DNA from: Thauera sp. 28
GTDB lineage: Bacteria; Pseudomonadota; Gammaproteobacteria; Burkholderiales; Rhodocyclaceae
Assembly: GCF_000310145.2 (NCBI RefSeq)
Contig: NZ_AMXA01000034.1
Span: 1 to 32,176 of the forward strand
Direction: 5' to 3'
DNA length: 32,176 bases
In this document: piece by piece, positions 24,772-32,176 of the stretch
How the letters are laid out: every line of letters begins with the position of its first letter
Numbering within the stretch: the stretch's first letter is position 1
Made by a program: the position numbers and the translations under genes
Notes under the pieces: generated by a model
Databases searched by the model: none
What the model was told of the DNA's origin: nothing
The model's input: only the letters and a program-made list of their open reading frames with translations

Positions 24772-26691
24772 TCATGCTTGCGCCTGCACGCCTGGTCCGG
24801 TCACCCCGTCCACCCCCAGGCGTGTCAGCGCCGCTTGCTCCTGTGCCGTGCTCACGCCCTCGGCAATGACCTGCACGCCGATGCTGTGCGCCAGCATGCA
24901 CAGGCTGCGCAGTACGTTCTGGTTGCCGGGCTCGGTGTCGATGCTGCGCACCATGGACGCATCCACCTTGATGTAGTCCAGGCCCAGGTCGTGCAAGTCA
25001 CCGATGCGCTTGAGCTCACGGCCGCAATGCTCGATGCCGATCCGGCAGCCAAGCGGCTTGAGCATCTGGCACAGCTCGCGGAACTCCGCAGGATGCTGCA
25101 CCACGCCGTACTCCGGCACCTCGACCCACAGCTTGCGTGCAGCCTCGGGTCGGCTGTCGAGCAGCGTCTGCAGATGGTTGCGGAAGGCTGCATCGCACAG
25201 CGACTCGGCCGATATGTTGATGCCCAGCGCGGACGGTTCCTGCTCCACGTCCAGCAACGCACGTCGCACCACCTCGGCGTCGATCCGGCTCACCAGCCCG
25301 AGGCGCGCCGCCCAAGGCATGAAGTAGCCCGCGCTCTGCCACTCGCCACCCATCTCCAGGCGCACCGGCGCCTCCTGGTGCAACACGGCGCCGCCTGTCG
25401 ACAGCACCGGGAAGCGTGCCAGCATCATCCGCGACTTCAGCACGGCATCCTCGATCGCGCAGCGCCAACCATGCAGGTCGGTATGCGGCAGGGGCGGCCG
25501 GTCGGGGTCGGCGATGCGGATCATGCGCGCGCCGTCCTGCTCGGCCCCCGCCAGTGCCCCGTCGGTATGGGCGAGCAGCGCCTTCAGCGCCGTGCCTGGT
25601 GCAAACGCGCATGCCCCCAGCGCAAAGGCCACCTCCAGGGGCTCGCCTTCGCCAGCGTGGGCGATCGCGCGGTCGATCTCCACCTGCATGCGCTGGGCGA
25701 CTGCGGCGGCATCTTCCTCGCCGCAGGCCAGCAGCGCAAAATCGGTACCGTTCAGTCGTCCTGCCTCCCAGCCCGGCTGCGACGACGCCAGGTGCAGCAG
25801 GTGATGGCCGAGCGTGCGCAGCAGGGCATCGACCGCCGGTCGTCCCAGGCGGCGGTTCAGCGCAGCCATGTCGGCAATGCGCGCGATCACCAGCGTGCCG
25901 CCGGCACGCGCATCCTCACGCTCCAGGGCGCTCTCCACCTGGCGCAGGAACTGGGCACGGGTCATCAGGCAGGTCAGTGCGTCATGCTGGCTCTGGAAGC
26001 GCAGCGCCTCCAGGCGCTCGGCCTCCTCACTCAGCATTTGCCGCACCCTGCCCGACAAGGCGTTCATCGCCCCCACCACGCGGCGGAACTCCAGCGTCCC
26101 CGGTTCGGCGGTGGTGACGAAGCGACGCTCGCCGATCGCGCTCGCCTGCGCGACCACATCGTCGAGCGGGCTCAGAATGCGCTTGAGCAACACCGTGCCC
26201 AGCGCACCGCATACAAGCCCGCCGGCAGCAAACCACAACAGCAGGTCAAGCGTCGATCGCCACAGCGACTCATAGGCGTAGCGGTCGTGGCTCTCGACCT
26301 GCAGCGTGCCGAACTGGCGCCAGCCATCCTGCACCTGCGCCACGCCCGCACCGGCATGCATCGGGATCAGCTGGCGGAACCAGGCAGGCGCCACCTCGGC
26401 CCCGCCAGTTTGCGCCTGCTCGGCGATCGTCTCGCCGTTGGGCGCGGTCAGGCGGATCAGCCGGTAGTGGCCGGTGTCCATGCGCGCCGCCAACTGCAGC
26501 TCGATGCTCACCGGGTCCTTCGGCAGATGAGACAGCGCCAGCGCCAGCGCCCCTGCGTTGTCGATGTTCTTCACCGTCATCGCCTGCACCAGGTAAGCCC
26601 GCGCCGACAGGGTGCCCACGACCAGGCTTCCTCCCAGCGCGAGCACGGTCAGGCAGACGGTTGCGATCCACAGCTTCTTGATCAGGGACAT
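24772..26691 (-). CDS. lapD: c-di-GMP receptor LapD (degenerate GGDEF-EAL)
   Basis: The 639-residue inner-membrane receptor links cytoplasmic c-di-GMP to periplasmic LapG. Its layout is: membrane helix (about 7-29), periplasmic LapD_MoxY_N-type domain (30-145), second helix (148-170), HAMP (170-225), GGDEF-like domain (235-395) and EAL-like domain (405-639). Both enzyme sites are degraded. The GGDEF position reads NGTDF (314-318). EAL reads EAP (440-442), and the DDFG metal motif is IEHCG. This fits binding without synthesis or hydrolysis. It follows lapG by 25 bp on the same strand. The ATG at 26691 gives a typical start (MSLIKKLWIATVCL). Confidence 0.93.
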   Translation of the reverse strand: MSLIKKLWIATVCLTVLALGGSLVVGTLSARAYLVQAMTVKNIDNAGALALALSHLPKDPVSIELQLAARMDTGHYRLIRLTAPNGETIAEQAQTGGAEVAPAWFRQLIPMHAGAGVAQVQDGWRQFGTLQVESHDRYAYESLWRSTLDLLLWFAAGGLVCGALGTVLLKRILSPLDDVVAQASAIGERRFVTTAEPGTLEFRRVVGAMNALSGRVRQMLSEEAERLEALRFQSQHDALTCLMTRAQFLRQVESALEREDARAGGTLVIARIADMAALNRRLGRPAVDALLRTLGHHLLHLASSQPGWEAGRLNGTDFALLACGEEDAAAVAQRMQVEIDRAIAHAGEGEPLEVAFALGACAFAPGTALKALLAHTDGALAGAEQDGARMIRIADPDRPPLPHTDLHGWRCAIEDAVLKSRMMLARFPVLSTGGAVLHQEAPVRLEMGGEWQSAGYFMPWAARLGLVSRIDAEVVRRALLDVEQEPSALGINISAESLCDAAFRNHLQTLLDSRPEAARKLWVEVPEYGVVQHPAEFRELCQMLKPLGCRIGIEHCGRELKRIGDLHDLGLDYIKVDASMVRSIDTEPGNQNVLRSLCMLAHSIGVQVIAEGVSTAQEQAALTRLGVDGVTGPGVQAQA

Positions 26692-26716
26692 GATGGGTGC
26701 ATCCTTGCAGAGATCT

Positions 26717-27412
26717 TCATTTTCTCAGTTCGAGCCCTTCGCTCGCCATGCGCTCGAGCACGCTGCGCCAGCGCGACAGGCGCGCCGTCGGGTCTGCGGA
26801 CGAGGTGCTCGCGCCCTGTACCCACAGGCCTTCGCTGGTGAAGCTGAAAATCGGAAACAGGTCGGGGCGGCGGCTGGCCGGGCGAATCTCGCCCACCAGG
26901 TTGTCCAGGATCAGCGGCTCGGCGTCGGCCGATTCGAAATAGCCCACCACCATATGAGCTTGCGACACCGTGCTTTGCGGCCCGCCGATGCGGGCTCGCA
27001 CGTAGATCAGGCGCAGCCGCTCGGCCGGCATGCCCAGCGCAATCAGGCTGGCGTACTTGGCGATTGCAAAATCCTCGCAATCGCCTGCGCCGCGCGCAAG
27101 CATCTCAAGCGGCGTCGCCCAGTAGTCCGCTTGCCGCCAAACCACGATGTCATCCTCGAAGCGCACCCGGCGGTTGAAGAACCCATTCACGCGCGCCAAC
27201 TGGTCCGCCGTCTCCAGCGCCGCCGCCTCGCCCAGCATCGCACGCCAGTCGCGCACCTGCTCGGCCACTGCGTCGCCGTGGCGGGCGAGGGCGATGCGCT
27301 CCATGTGCTCGAAGTCGGCCTCGGCCAGCACGCGCGACAAGCCGCCCGCCAGCGCCAGTATGGCGAGCAGGTAACAAACCGTCCTGGAAAGGGCGACGAG
27401 AGTCAGGGGCAT
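26717..27412 (-). CDS. lapG: Periplasmic cysteine protease LapG
   Basis: A 231-residue bacterial transglutaminase-like cysteine proteinase (BTLCP) with an N-terminal export signal (about 1-30). The catalytic triad is visible as Cys112 (GAGDCEDFA), His153 (SQAHMVVGYF) and Asp170 (LILDNL). Asp111 and Glu113 beside the cysteine match the calcium-binding positions known in LapG. It cleaves the adhesin's N-terminal retention module at the di-alanine site (PAAG here) when LapD releases it at low c-di-GMP. It is first in the minus-strand lapG-lapD pair and divergent from lapE. Confidence 0.93.
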   Translation of the reverse strand: MPLTLVALSRTVCYLLAILALAGGLSRVLAEADFEHMERIALARHGDAVAEQVRDWRAMLGEAAALETADQLARVNGFFNRRVRFEDDIVVWRQADYWATPLEMLARGAGDCEDFAIAKYASLIALGMPAERLRLIYVRARIGGPQSTVSQAHMVVGYFESADAEPLILDNLVGEIRPASRRPDLFPIFSFTSEGLWVQGASTSSADPTARLSRWRSVLERMASEGLELRK

Positions 27413-27638
27413 GACATAATGCTGGCCGGGTGCTCACGATTATGCGGGATCGGCCGTGATGCGGCACAGCGCTGACCGCGCCACGACGTGACCCAGGACA
27501 CGCCGGAGCCGGTAAATGCGCATGGCTTGTGCATTGCGTCACCGATTGCCGTCGATCCACCCACAACGCACGACCCGGATTGGGTCTAATGCGCACGTAC
27601 CCCGAATCGCTCTCCGTTCGAAACCAAGGTTCTAATAA
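27413..27638. promoter_or_regulatory. Divergent lapG/lapE control region
   Basis: This 226-bp non-coding gap must hold the promoters of both lapGD and lapE. Two inverted repeats stand out: GACCC-GGATT-GGGTC (27572-27586), and AATGC...GCATT (27515-27535), which contains the palindrome ATGCGCAT (27516-27523). I see no convincing -35/-10 pair and no riboswitch fold. Confidence 0.35.
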
Positions 27639-29102
27639 ATGAACAACAAAGCTCTTCGCCGCACGCTCGGCATGATCGCACTCCTTGCGGTGCATGGCAC
27701 TGCACAGGCAGCTTCCGCCCCAGTCCCCGACGCGCTGCGCGACGCCGTGCTCAAGGTCGTCGCCACCAACCCCGACGTGCAGGCACGCTGGCACGCCTTC
27801 CGCGCCGCCGGCGCCGAGCAGGACGTTGCGCGCGGCGGCTACCTGCCGCAGGTCGACCTCAACGCCGGCGTTGGCCGCGAACGTGTCGACCGTCCGCGCG
27901 AAGCCGTTGACAGCTACACCCGCCGCGGCGCCACCCTGTCGCTCAACCAGATGCTGTACGACGGCTTTCTCACCCGCAGTGAAGTGTCCCGCCTTGGCTA
28001 CGCTCGTCTCGCCCGCTACTACGAAGTTGTCGATGCGGCCGAAACTGCCGCGCTCGACACGGTGCGCACCTACGCCGACGTGCTCCGCTACCGCGAACTC
28101 GTGCAACTGGCCAAGGACAACTACGTCGAGCACCGCCGCGTGTACGACCAGATCGCCGAGCGCGCCGCCGCCGGCGTCGGCCGCCGCGTAGACCTCGAGC
28201 AGGCCAGCGGCCGCCTCGCGCTTGCAGAATCCAACCTCCTCACCGAGGTCAGCAACCTGCACGACGTCAGCGCGCGCTACCTGCGCCTGGTCGGCGAAGA
28301 GCCTGCCGAGCGCCTCAGCGCGCTTCCCGACACCCTCGCCGGCAGCGAAGGCCTGCCTGCCACCGCCTCCGACGCCGTGCGTGCCGCGCTCGTCTCCAGC
28401 CCCGCCATCAACGCCGCAGTCGAGAACGTGCGCGCCGGCCAGGCAGAAGTCCAGGCTCGCCGCAGCGCCAACCAGCCGCGTATCGACTTGCGCGCCCGTC
28501 AGTCGCTCGACAACAACCTCGACGGCGTCAGCGGTAGCACGCGCGAAGGCGTGGTCGAAGTCGTGCTCAACTACAACCTGTTCCGCGGTGGCGCCGACCA
28601 GGCCCGCATCCGCCAAGCGGCAGAAACGCTCAACCAGTCCCGCGACCTGCGCGAAAAGGCCTGCCGCGACCTGCGCCAGACCCTGTCCATCGCCTACAAC
28701 GACAGCGCCCGCCTGCGCGAGCAACTCGGCTACCTCGACCAGCACCAGCTGGCCATTGCCAAGGCGCGCGAAGCCTATCGCCAGCAGTTCGACATCGGCC
28801 AGCGCACGCTGCTCGACCTGCTCGATACCGAGAACGAGTACTTCCAGGCTCGCCGCGCCTACACTGGCGCCCGCTTCGACCTCCTCACCGCCCAGGCGCG
28901 CACCCTCGCCGGCATGGGGCAGTTGCTGCCCAGGCTGCAAGTCGCCCGCGAAGGCTTGCCCTCGGCTGCCGAACTCGGCCAGGACCGCGACGGCATCGAC
29001 CCCGCCGAGCTCTGCCCGCCGGACGCCCCGTCCATGCTGCAGGTCGACAAGGACGCGCTGTTTGCCGAGGCCCTGCGCGAGGCCGGCGCCCGCAGGCCCT
29101 GA
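27639..29102 (+). CDS. lapE: TolC-family outer-membrane channel (LapE)
   Basis: A 487-residue outer-membrane efflux/secretion protein with a signal peptide (about 1-25, GTAQAASA) and two internally related helical repeats. The TolC-type motif LNQMLYDGF (about 105-113) in the first half matches LNYNLFRGG in the second half. The late RQQFDIGQRTLLDLLDTENEYFQAR segment is diagnostic of type I secretion TolC proteins. It is the third component of LapBCE, here beside lapG instead of lapBC. In the Lap model the retained adhesin threads this channel. The Shine-Dalgarno before the ATG at 27639 is weak. Confidence 0.93.
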   Translation: MNNKALRRTLGMIALLAVHGTAQAASAPVPDALRDAVLKVVATNPDVQARWHAFRAAGAEQDVARGGYLPQVDLNAGVGRERVDRPREAVDSYTRRGATLSLNQMLYDGFLTRSEVSRLGYARLARYYEVVDAAETAALDTVRTYADVLRYRELVQLAKDNYVEHRRVYDQIAERAAAGVGRRVDLEQASGRLALAESNLLTEVSNLHDVSARYLRLVGEEPAERLSALPDTLAGSEGLPATASDAVRAALVSSPAINAAVENVRAGQAEVQARRSANQPRIDLRARQSLDNNLDGVSGSTREGVVEVVLNYNLFRGGADQARIRQAAETLNQSRDLREKACRDLRQTLSIAYNDSARLREQLGYLDQHQLAIAKAREAYRQQFDIGQRTLLDLLDTENEYFQARRAYTGARFDLLTAQARTLAGMGQLLPRLQVAREGLPSAAELGQDRDGIDPAELCPPDAPSMLQVDKDALFAEALREAGARRP

Positions 29103-29115
29103 GCCCACCCGGCGC

Positions 29116-29138
29116 GGGGGGCACCTCGAGTGCTCCCC
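29116..29138. terminator. Bidirectional hairpin between lapE and the enoyl-CoA hydratase gene
   Basis: GGGGGCAC, loop CTCGA, then GTGCTCCCC forms a stem with one mismatch between two convergent genes. Neither side has a long T-run. Confidence 0.45.
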
Positions 29139-29921
29139 TCAGCGCCCTTTGAACACCGGCGCGCGCTTGTTCAGGAAAGCATCCAGTCCTTCGCGGTAAT
29201 CCTCGGTCGCCAGAAAGTCGAACGCAGCGCGCCGCTCGGCCTCATCCAGCGGCGCGCCGGTCATCAGCCGGCGCACCCACTGCTTGTGCCAGCGCGCCAC
29301 CAGCGGTGCCCCTGCGCAGATACGCTCAGCGCTCAGCGCCGCCTCCTCGAACACGCGTTCGTCATCCACCACCCGGCTCAGCAAGCCCTTCTGCAAGGCC
29401 TCGCGTGCATCCAGGATGCGGCCCTCGAGCAGGATCTCCAGCACCACCGCCGGCCCCACCAGCGCCAGCAGCCCGGCCATCTCCCCCGGGTACATCGAGA
29501 ACCCCAGTCGGTTGATCGGCGCACCAAAGCGTGACGACTCGCCAGCGATACGGATGTCGCAGCAGCCGGCAATCTCCAGCCCGCCGCCCACGCACGCACC
29601 GCGGATCGCCGCCACCGTCGGCACCGCACAGTCGCGCAGCGCGTTGAGCGCGCTCGCCACCAGATCCTCGTGGTAGTGCATCGCGTCATCCACCGTCGCA
29701 CGCACGGTCACGAACTCTTCGATGTCGCCGCCGGCGGCGAAGGCCTTCTCGCCCGCGCCACGCACAATCACGCAACGCACGCCATCGTCGGCCGCAACGC
29801 GCGCCATTGCGGCGGAAAGCCCGCGCCACATTGCGGCATTCACCGCATTGAGCTTGGACGGGTTGCACAGCGTCACGGTGGCGACGCCTGCGCTGATTTC
29901 ACAATCGATTCCTGGGTTCAT
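29139..29921 (-). CDS. Enoyl-CoA hydratase/isomerase family protein
   Basis: A 260-residue crotonase-superfamily protein. The oxyanion-hole segments are visible as GEKAFAAGGDIEEF and IRGACVGGGLEIAGCCDIRIAGESSRFGAP. The usual catalytic glutamates of enoyl-CoA hydratase are not clear: the position after RLGFSMYPGEMAG contains one Glu. It could therefore be a hydratase, isomerase or other crotonase-type enzyme of CoA thioester metabolism. The ATG at 29921 is chosen over a TTG two codons upstream. It is transcribed away from the acetate uptake genes. Confidence 0.88.
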   Translation of the reverse strand: MNPGIDCEISAGVATVTLCNPSKLNAVNAAMWRGLSAAMARVAADDGVRCVIVRGAGEKAFAAGGDIEEFVTVRATVDDAMHYHEDLVASALNALRDCAVPTVAAIRGACVGGGLEIAGCCDIRIAGESSRFGAPINRLGFSMYPGEMAGLLALVGPAVVLEILLEGRILDAREALQKGLLSRVVDDERVFEEAALSAERICAGAPLVARWHKQWVRRLMTGAPLDEAERRAAFDFLATEDYREGLDAFLNKRAPVFKGR

Positions 29922-29953
29922 CGGCAAGCCTGACTATCGTCGATCAAAATTTT

Positions 29954-29995
29954 CCATACGGGGTAGTATGGGATCTTATGGATGATATATCATCC
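29954..29995. promoter_or_regulatory. Two palindromes upstream of the DUF485-actP operon
   Basis: CCATAC-GGGGTA-GTATGG (29954-29971) and the perfect 16-bp palindrome GGATGATATATCATCC (29980-29995) lie 8 bp apart in the divergent gap between the hydratase gene and the DUF485 gene. They are AT-rich in a GC-rich genome and probably bind dimeric regulators of acetate uptake. LuxR-type regulators control actP in other proteobacteria, but I cannot assign these sites. Confidence 0.5.
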
Positions 29996-30091
29996 GCCGC
30001 TGCTGATAACCCCGCGTCAGACGGAGCGCTCGGCAAAAAGGAGGGTGGAGGGCAATGCAGTTCTACGTTGCTTATCCATGAGGAGGGAGAA

Positions 30092-30412
30092 GTGTCTGTC
30101 TCAATGTATGCGCATATTCGGCGCAACCCACGCTTCAAGGAACTGGTAGCCAAGCGGACCCGTTTTGCGGGCATCCTCGCGGTCATCGTTCTGGCCATGT
30201 TCTATGGCTTCGTCCTGCTCGTCGCGTTCGCGCCCGGGCTCATCGGCATGCGCCTCTCCGAGGGCAGCAACATCACCTTCGGCATCGTTGCCGGTCTCTT
30301 CCAGTTCGTCTTCTTCTGGGTGCTCACCTGGGTGTATGTCCGTCGCGCCAACGGCGAATTCGACGACATCAACAAGGAAATCATCCAGGCGGCCTGGAAG
30401 GAGGAGAAGTGA
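30092..30412 (+). CDS. DUF485 membrane protein (actP partner)
   Basis: A 106-residue inner-membrane protein with two helices ([21 protein letters not shown] and [23 protein letters not shown]) and the DUF485 layout ([15 protein letters not shown] at the N-terminus, NGEFDDI near the end). DUF485 genes commonly precede actP and are thought to be accessory to the symporter. The GTG at 30092 is chosen because AGGAGGGAG lies just upstream (30081-30089). The in-frame ATG at 29978 would run through the palindromes, and the ATG at 30104 is too far from the Shine-Dalgarno. Its stop overlaps the actP start by one base (TGATG). Confidence 0.88.
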   Translation: MSVSMYAHIRRNPRFKELVAKRTRFAGILAVIVLAMFYGFVLLVAFAPGLIGMRLSEGSNITFGIVAGLFQFVFFWVLTWVYVRRANGEFDDINKEIIQAAWKEEK

Positions 30413-32088
30413 TGAACGCAAGCACCCTGTCGCGCCTTGGCGCCGGCCTCCTCGTACTCGCCCTCCCTGCGCTCGCGCTCGCCAAGGGCGACATGGGCCA
30501 GATGGAGAAGCAGGCCCTCAACTTCCACGCCATCGGCATGTTCTTCGTGTTCGTGGTGCTCACCCTGGGCATTACCTACTGGGCGGCCAGCCGCACCAAG
30601 TCGACGGCCGACTTCTACACCGCGGGCGGCGGCATCACCGGCTTCCAGAACGGCCTGGCGATTGCTGGTGACTACATGTCCGCGGCCACGCTGCTCGGCC
30701 TCACCGCCATGATGTACATGCAGGGCGTCGACGCCTACATCTACATGCTGTCCTTCTTCGTCGGCTGGCCCATCATCCTGTTCCTGATGGCCGAACGCCT
30801 GCGCAACCTCGGCAAATTCACCTTCGCCGACATCACCGCCTACCGCCTCAACCAGGGCAAGGTGCGCACCATGGCCGCGGTCAGCTCGCTCACCGTGGTG
30901 TGCTTCTACCTCGTCGCGCAGATGGTCGGCGCCGGCCAGCTCATCAAGCTGCTGTTCGGCCTCGACTACAACATCGCGCTCGTCGTCGTCGGCGCGCTCA
31001 TGATGATCTACGTCACCTTCGGCGGCATGGTCGCCACCACCTGGGTGCAGATCATCAAGGCCGTCATGCTGCTCATCGGCGGCACCACCGTCGGCGTGCT
31101 CGCTTTCAGCCAGTTCGGCTTCAGCTTCGACGAGCTCACCACCCGTGCGATGGAAGTGCACAAGCTGGGCGCCAAGCTGCTGTCCCCGGGCAGCCTGCTC
31201 GCCGACCCCATCACCGCCATCTCGCTCGGCCTGGGCCTGATGTTCGGTACCGCCGGCCTGCCGCACATCCTGATGCGCTTCTTCACCGTCACCGACGCCA
31301 AGGAAGCGCGCAAGTCCGTGCTCTACGCCTCGGGCATCGTCGCCTACTTCTTCAACGTCATCGCCATCATGGGTCTGTGCGCCATCCTCATCGTCGGCAC
31401 CAACCCGCAGTTCTTCGAGGGTGGTGAGATCGGCGGCAAGGTCGTCGGCGGCGGCAACATGATCGCCATGCACCTGGCCCAGGCCGTCGGCGGCAACCTG
31501 CTGCTCGGCTTCCTGTCGGCAGTGGCCTTCGCAACCATCCTCGCGGTGGTGGCCGGCCTGGCGCTGGCTGGCGCGTCGGCGATCTCGCACGACATCTACT
31601 CGCGCGTCATCATGAAGGGCAAGGCCAACGAAGCCACCGAGCTCAAGGTGTCCAAGTACGCCACCATCGGCCTGGGCATCGTCGCCATCCTGCTCGGCAT
31701 GGCCTTCGAGAAGATGAACATCGCGTTCATGGTCGCGCTCGCCTTCGGCGTTGCCGCATCGGCCAACTTCCCGGTGCTCATCCTGTCGATGTACTGGAAG
31801 GGCCTCACCACGCGCGGCGCCCTCATGGGTGGCTACTCCGGCCTCATCAGCGCGGTGCTGTTCGTGCTGCTGTCCAAGTCGGTGTGGGTCGACGTGCTGC
31901 ACTTCGAGTCGGCCATCTTCCCCTACACCCAGCCCGCCCTGTTCTCGATGCCCATCGCCTTCTTCATGACCTGGCTGTTCTCCACGCTCGACAAGAGCCA
32001 GGAAGCCAAGGACGAGAAGGAAGCCTTCGAAGACCAGTACGTGCGCGCCCAGACCGGCGTCGGCGCTGCCACGGCCGCCGCGCACTAA
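30412..32088 (+). CDS. actP: Cation/acetate symporter ActP
   Basis: The 558-residue sodium:solute symporter (SSS family) takes up acetate and other short monocarboxylates; the E. coli protein has 549. An N-terminal signal-like segment ([10 protein letters not shown]) precedes about 13 membrane helices. Family signatures include [36 protein letters not shown] and [19 protein letters not shown]. The ATG at 30412 overlaps the DUF485 stop; GTG at 30409 is a less likely start. It forms an operon with DUF485; no acs gene is in the window. Confidence 0.95.
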   Translation: MNASTLSRLGAGLLVLALPALALAKGDMGQMEKQALNFHAIGMFFVFVVLTLGITYWAASRTKSTADFYTAGGGITGFQNGLAIAGDYMSAATLLGLTAMMYMQGVDAYIYMLSFFVGWPIILFLMAERLRNLGKFTFADITAYRLNQGKVRTMAAVSSLTVVCFYLVAQMVGAGQLIKLLFGLDYNIALVVVGALMMIYVTFGGMVATTWVQIIKAVMLLIGGTTVGVLAFSQFGFSFDELTTRAMEVHKLGAKLLSPGSLLADPITAISLGLGLMFGTAGLPHILMRFFTVTDAKEARKSVLYASGIVAYFFNVIAIMGLCAILIVGTNPQFFEGGEIGGKVVGGGNMIAMHLAQAVGGNLLLGFLSAVAFATILAVVAGLALAGASAISHDIYSRVIMKGKANEATELKVSKYATIGLGIVAILLGMAFEKMNIAFMVALAFGVAASANFPVLILSMYWKGLTTRGALMGGYSGLISAVLFVLLSKSVWVDVLHFESAIFPYTQPALFSMPIAFFMTWLFSTLDKSQEAKDEKEAFEDQYVRAQTGVGAATAAAH

Positions 32089-32108
32089 ACCGCACGCGCT
32101 CCAAGCCC

Positions 32109-32157
32109 TCGCGGCTGGCCCCGCTCCCGTAGGAGCGGCGCCAGCCGCGAGTCTTTT
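32109..32157. repeat. Inverted REP pair after actP, terminator-like
   Basis: CTCGCGGCTGGCCCCGCTCC (32109-32128) pairs with the direct REP copy at 32129-32151 with one mismatch and a short CGTA loop, making a roughly 20-bp stem. TCTTTT follows directly. This is the same GTAG-type REP as at 48-70 and 7367-7501, and it could both terminate actP transcription and protect the mRNA 3' end. Confidence 0.8.
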
Positions 32158-32176
32158 GGGGCCCACCCAACGCCCA

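Noticed and set aside
24772-26841. 687-codon plus-strand ORF over lapD
   Set aside because: Shadow of lapD; Gln/His/Arg-rich with no domain.
27413-27638. c-di-GMP riboswitch before lapE
   Set aside because: The setting would be attractive, but no GEMM-type tetraloop/receptor pattern or paired helices were seen.
30202-32166. 654-codon minus-strand ORF over actP
   Set aside because: Shadow of actP; Glu/His/Asp/Gly-rich and without a recognisable fold.

Overview
The window looks like chromosomal DNA from a GC-rich betaproteobacterium, most likely the Thauera/Azoarcus group (Zoogloeaceae). This is inferred from gene content, the ilvD / zapA / 6S RNA arrangement, the codon bias and the GTAG-type REP palindromes. 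No rRNA, tRNA, phage, IS element or CRISPR array was seen.

Layout. (1) 1-2.9 kb: a REP element, ilvD (branched-chain amino acid synthesis), a small coiled-coil gene, zapA and the 6S RNA gene with its terminator. (2) 2.9-3.7 kb: a TauE/SafE-type permease. (3) 3.7-10.8 kb: a zinc island. On the minus strand lie zur, a small His-containing membrane protein, and a zinc ABC importer (aztA ATPase, aztB permease, aztC binding protein). A palindromic operator candidate and three REP copies separate these from a plus-strand operon of a His-rich periplasmic DUF2796 protein (ZrgA-like), a MacB/LolD-like ATPase, an FtsX-like permease and a DUF3299 protein. (4) 10.9-29.1 kb: a complete Lap-type adhesion system. 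It holds the type I secretion ATPase (lapB), membrane fusion protein (lapC), a LuxR-type regulator, a 3008-residue adhesin, a small conserved protein, the c-di-GMP receptor lapD, the periplasmic protease lapG and the outer-membrane channel lapE. (5) 29.1-32.2 kb: an enoyl-CoA hydratase-family gene, a DUF485 gene with actP (acetate uptake), and a closing REP hairpin.

The adhesin carries 24 tandem 93-residue Ig-like repeats, each exactly 279 bp, filling 15842-22537 without an indel. Inside the array an 837-bp block of three repeats is duplicated with one synonymous difference, a sign of very recent expansion. The N-terminus has a retention module with a PAAG site for LapG cleavage. The C-terminus has RTX nonapeptides and a type I secretion signal.

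Working model for the Lap locus: LapB-LapC-LapE export the adhesin and the retention module holds it in the outer membrane. LapD with c-di-GMP sequesters LapG; when c-di-GMP falls, LapG cuts at PAAG and the cell is released. The LuxR-type gene between lapC and the adhesin gene probably controls expression. For the zinc island: when zinc is scarce Zur releases its operator, which induces the importer and possibly the divergent DUF2796/ABC/DUF3299 operon, whose transport substrate is not known to me.
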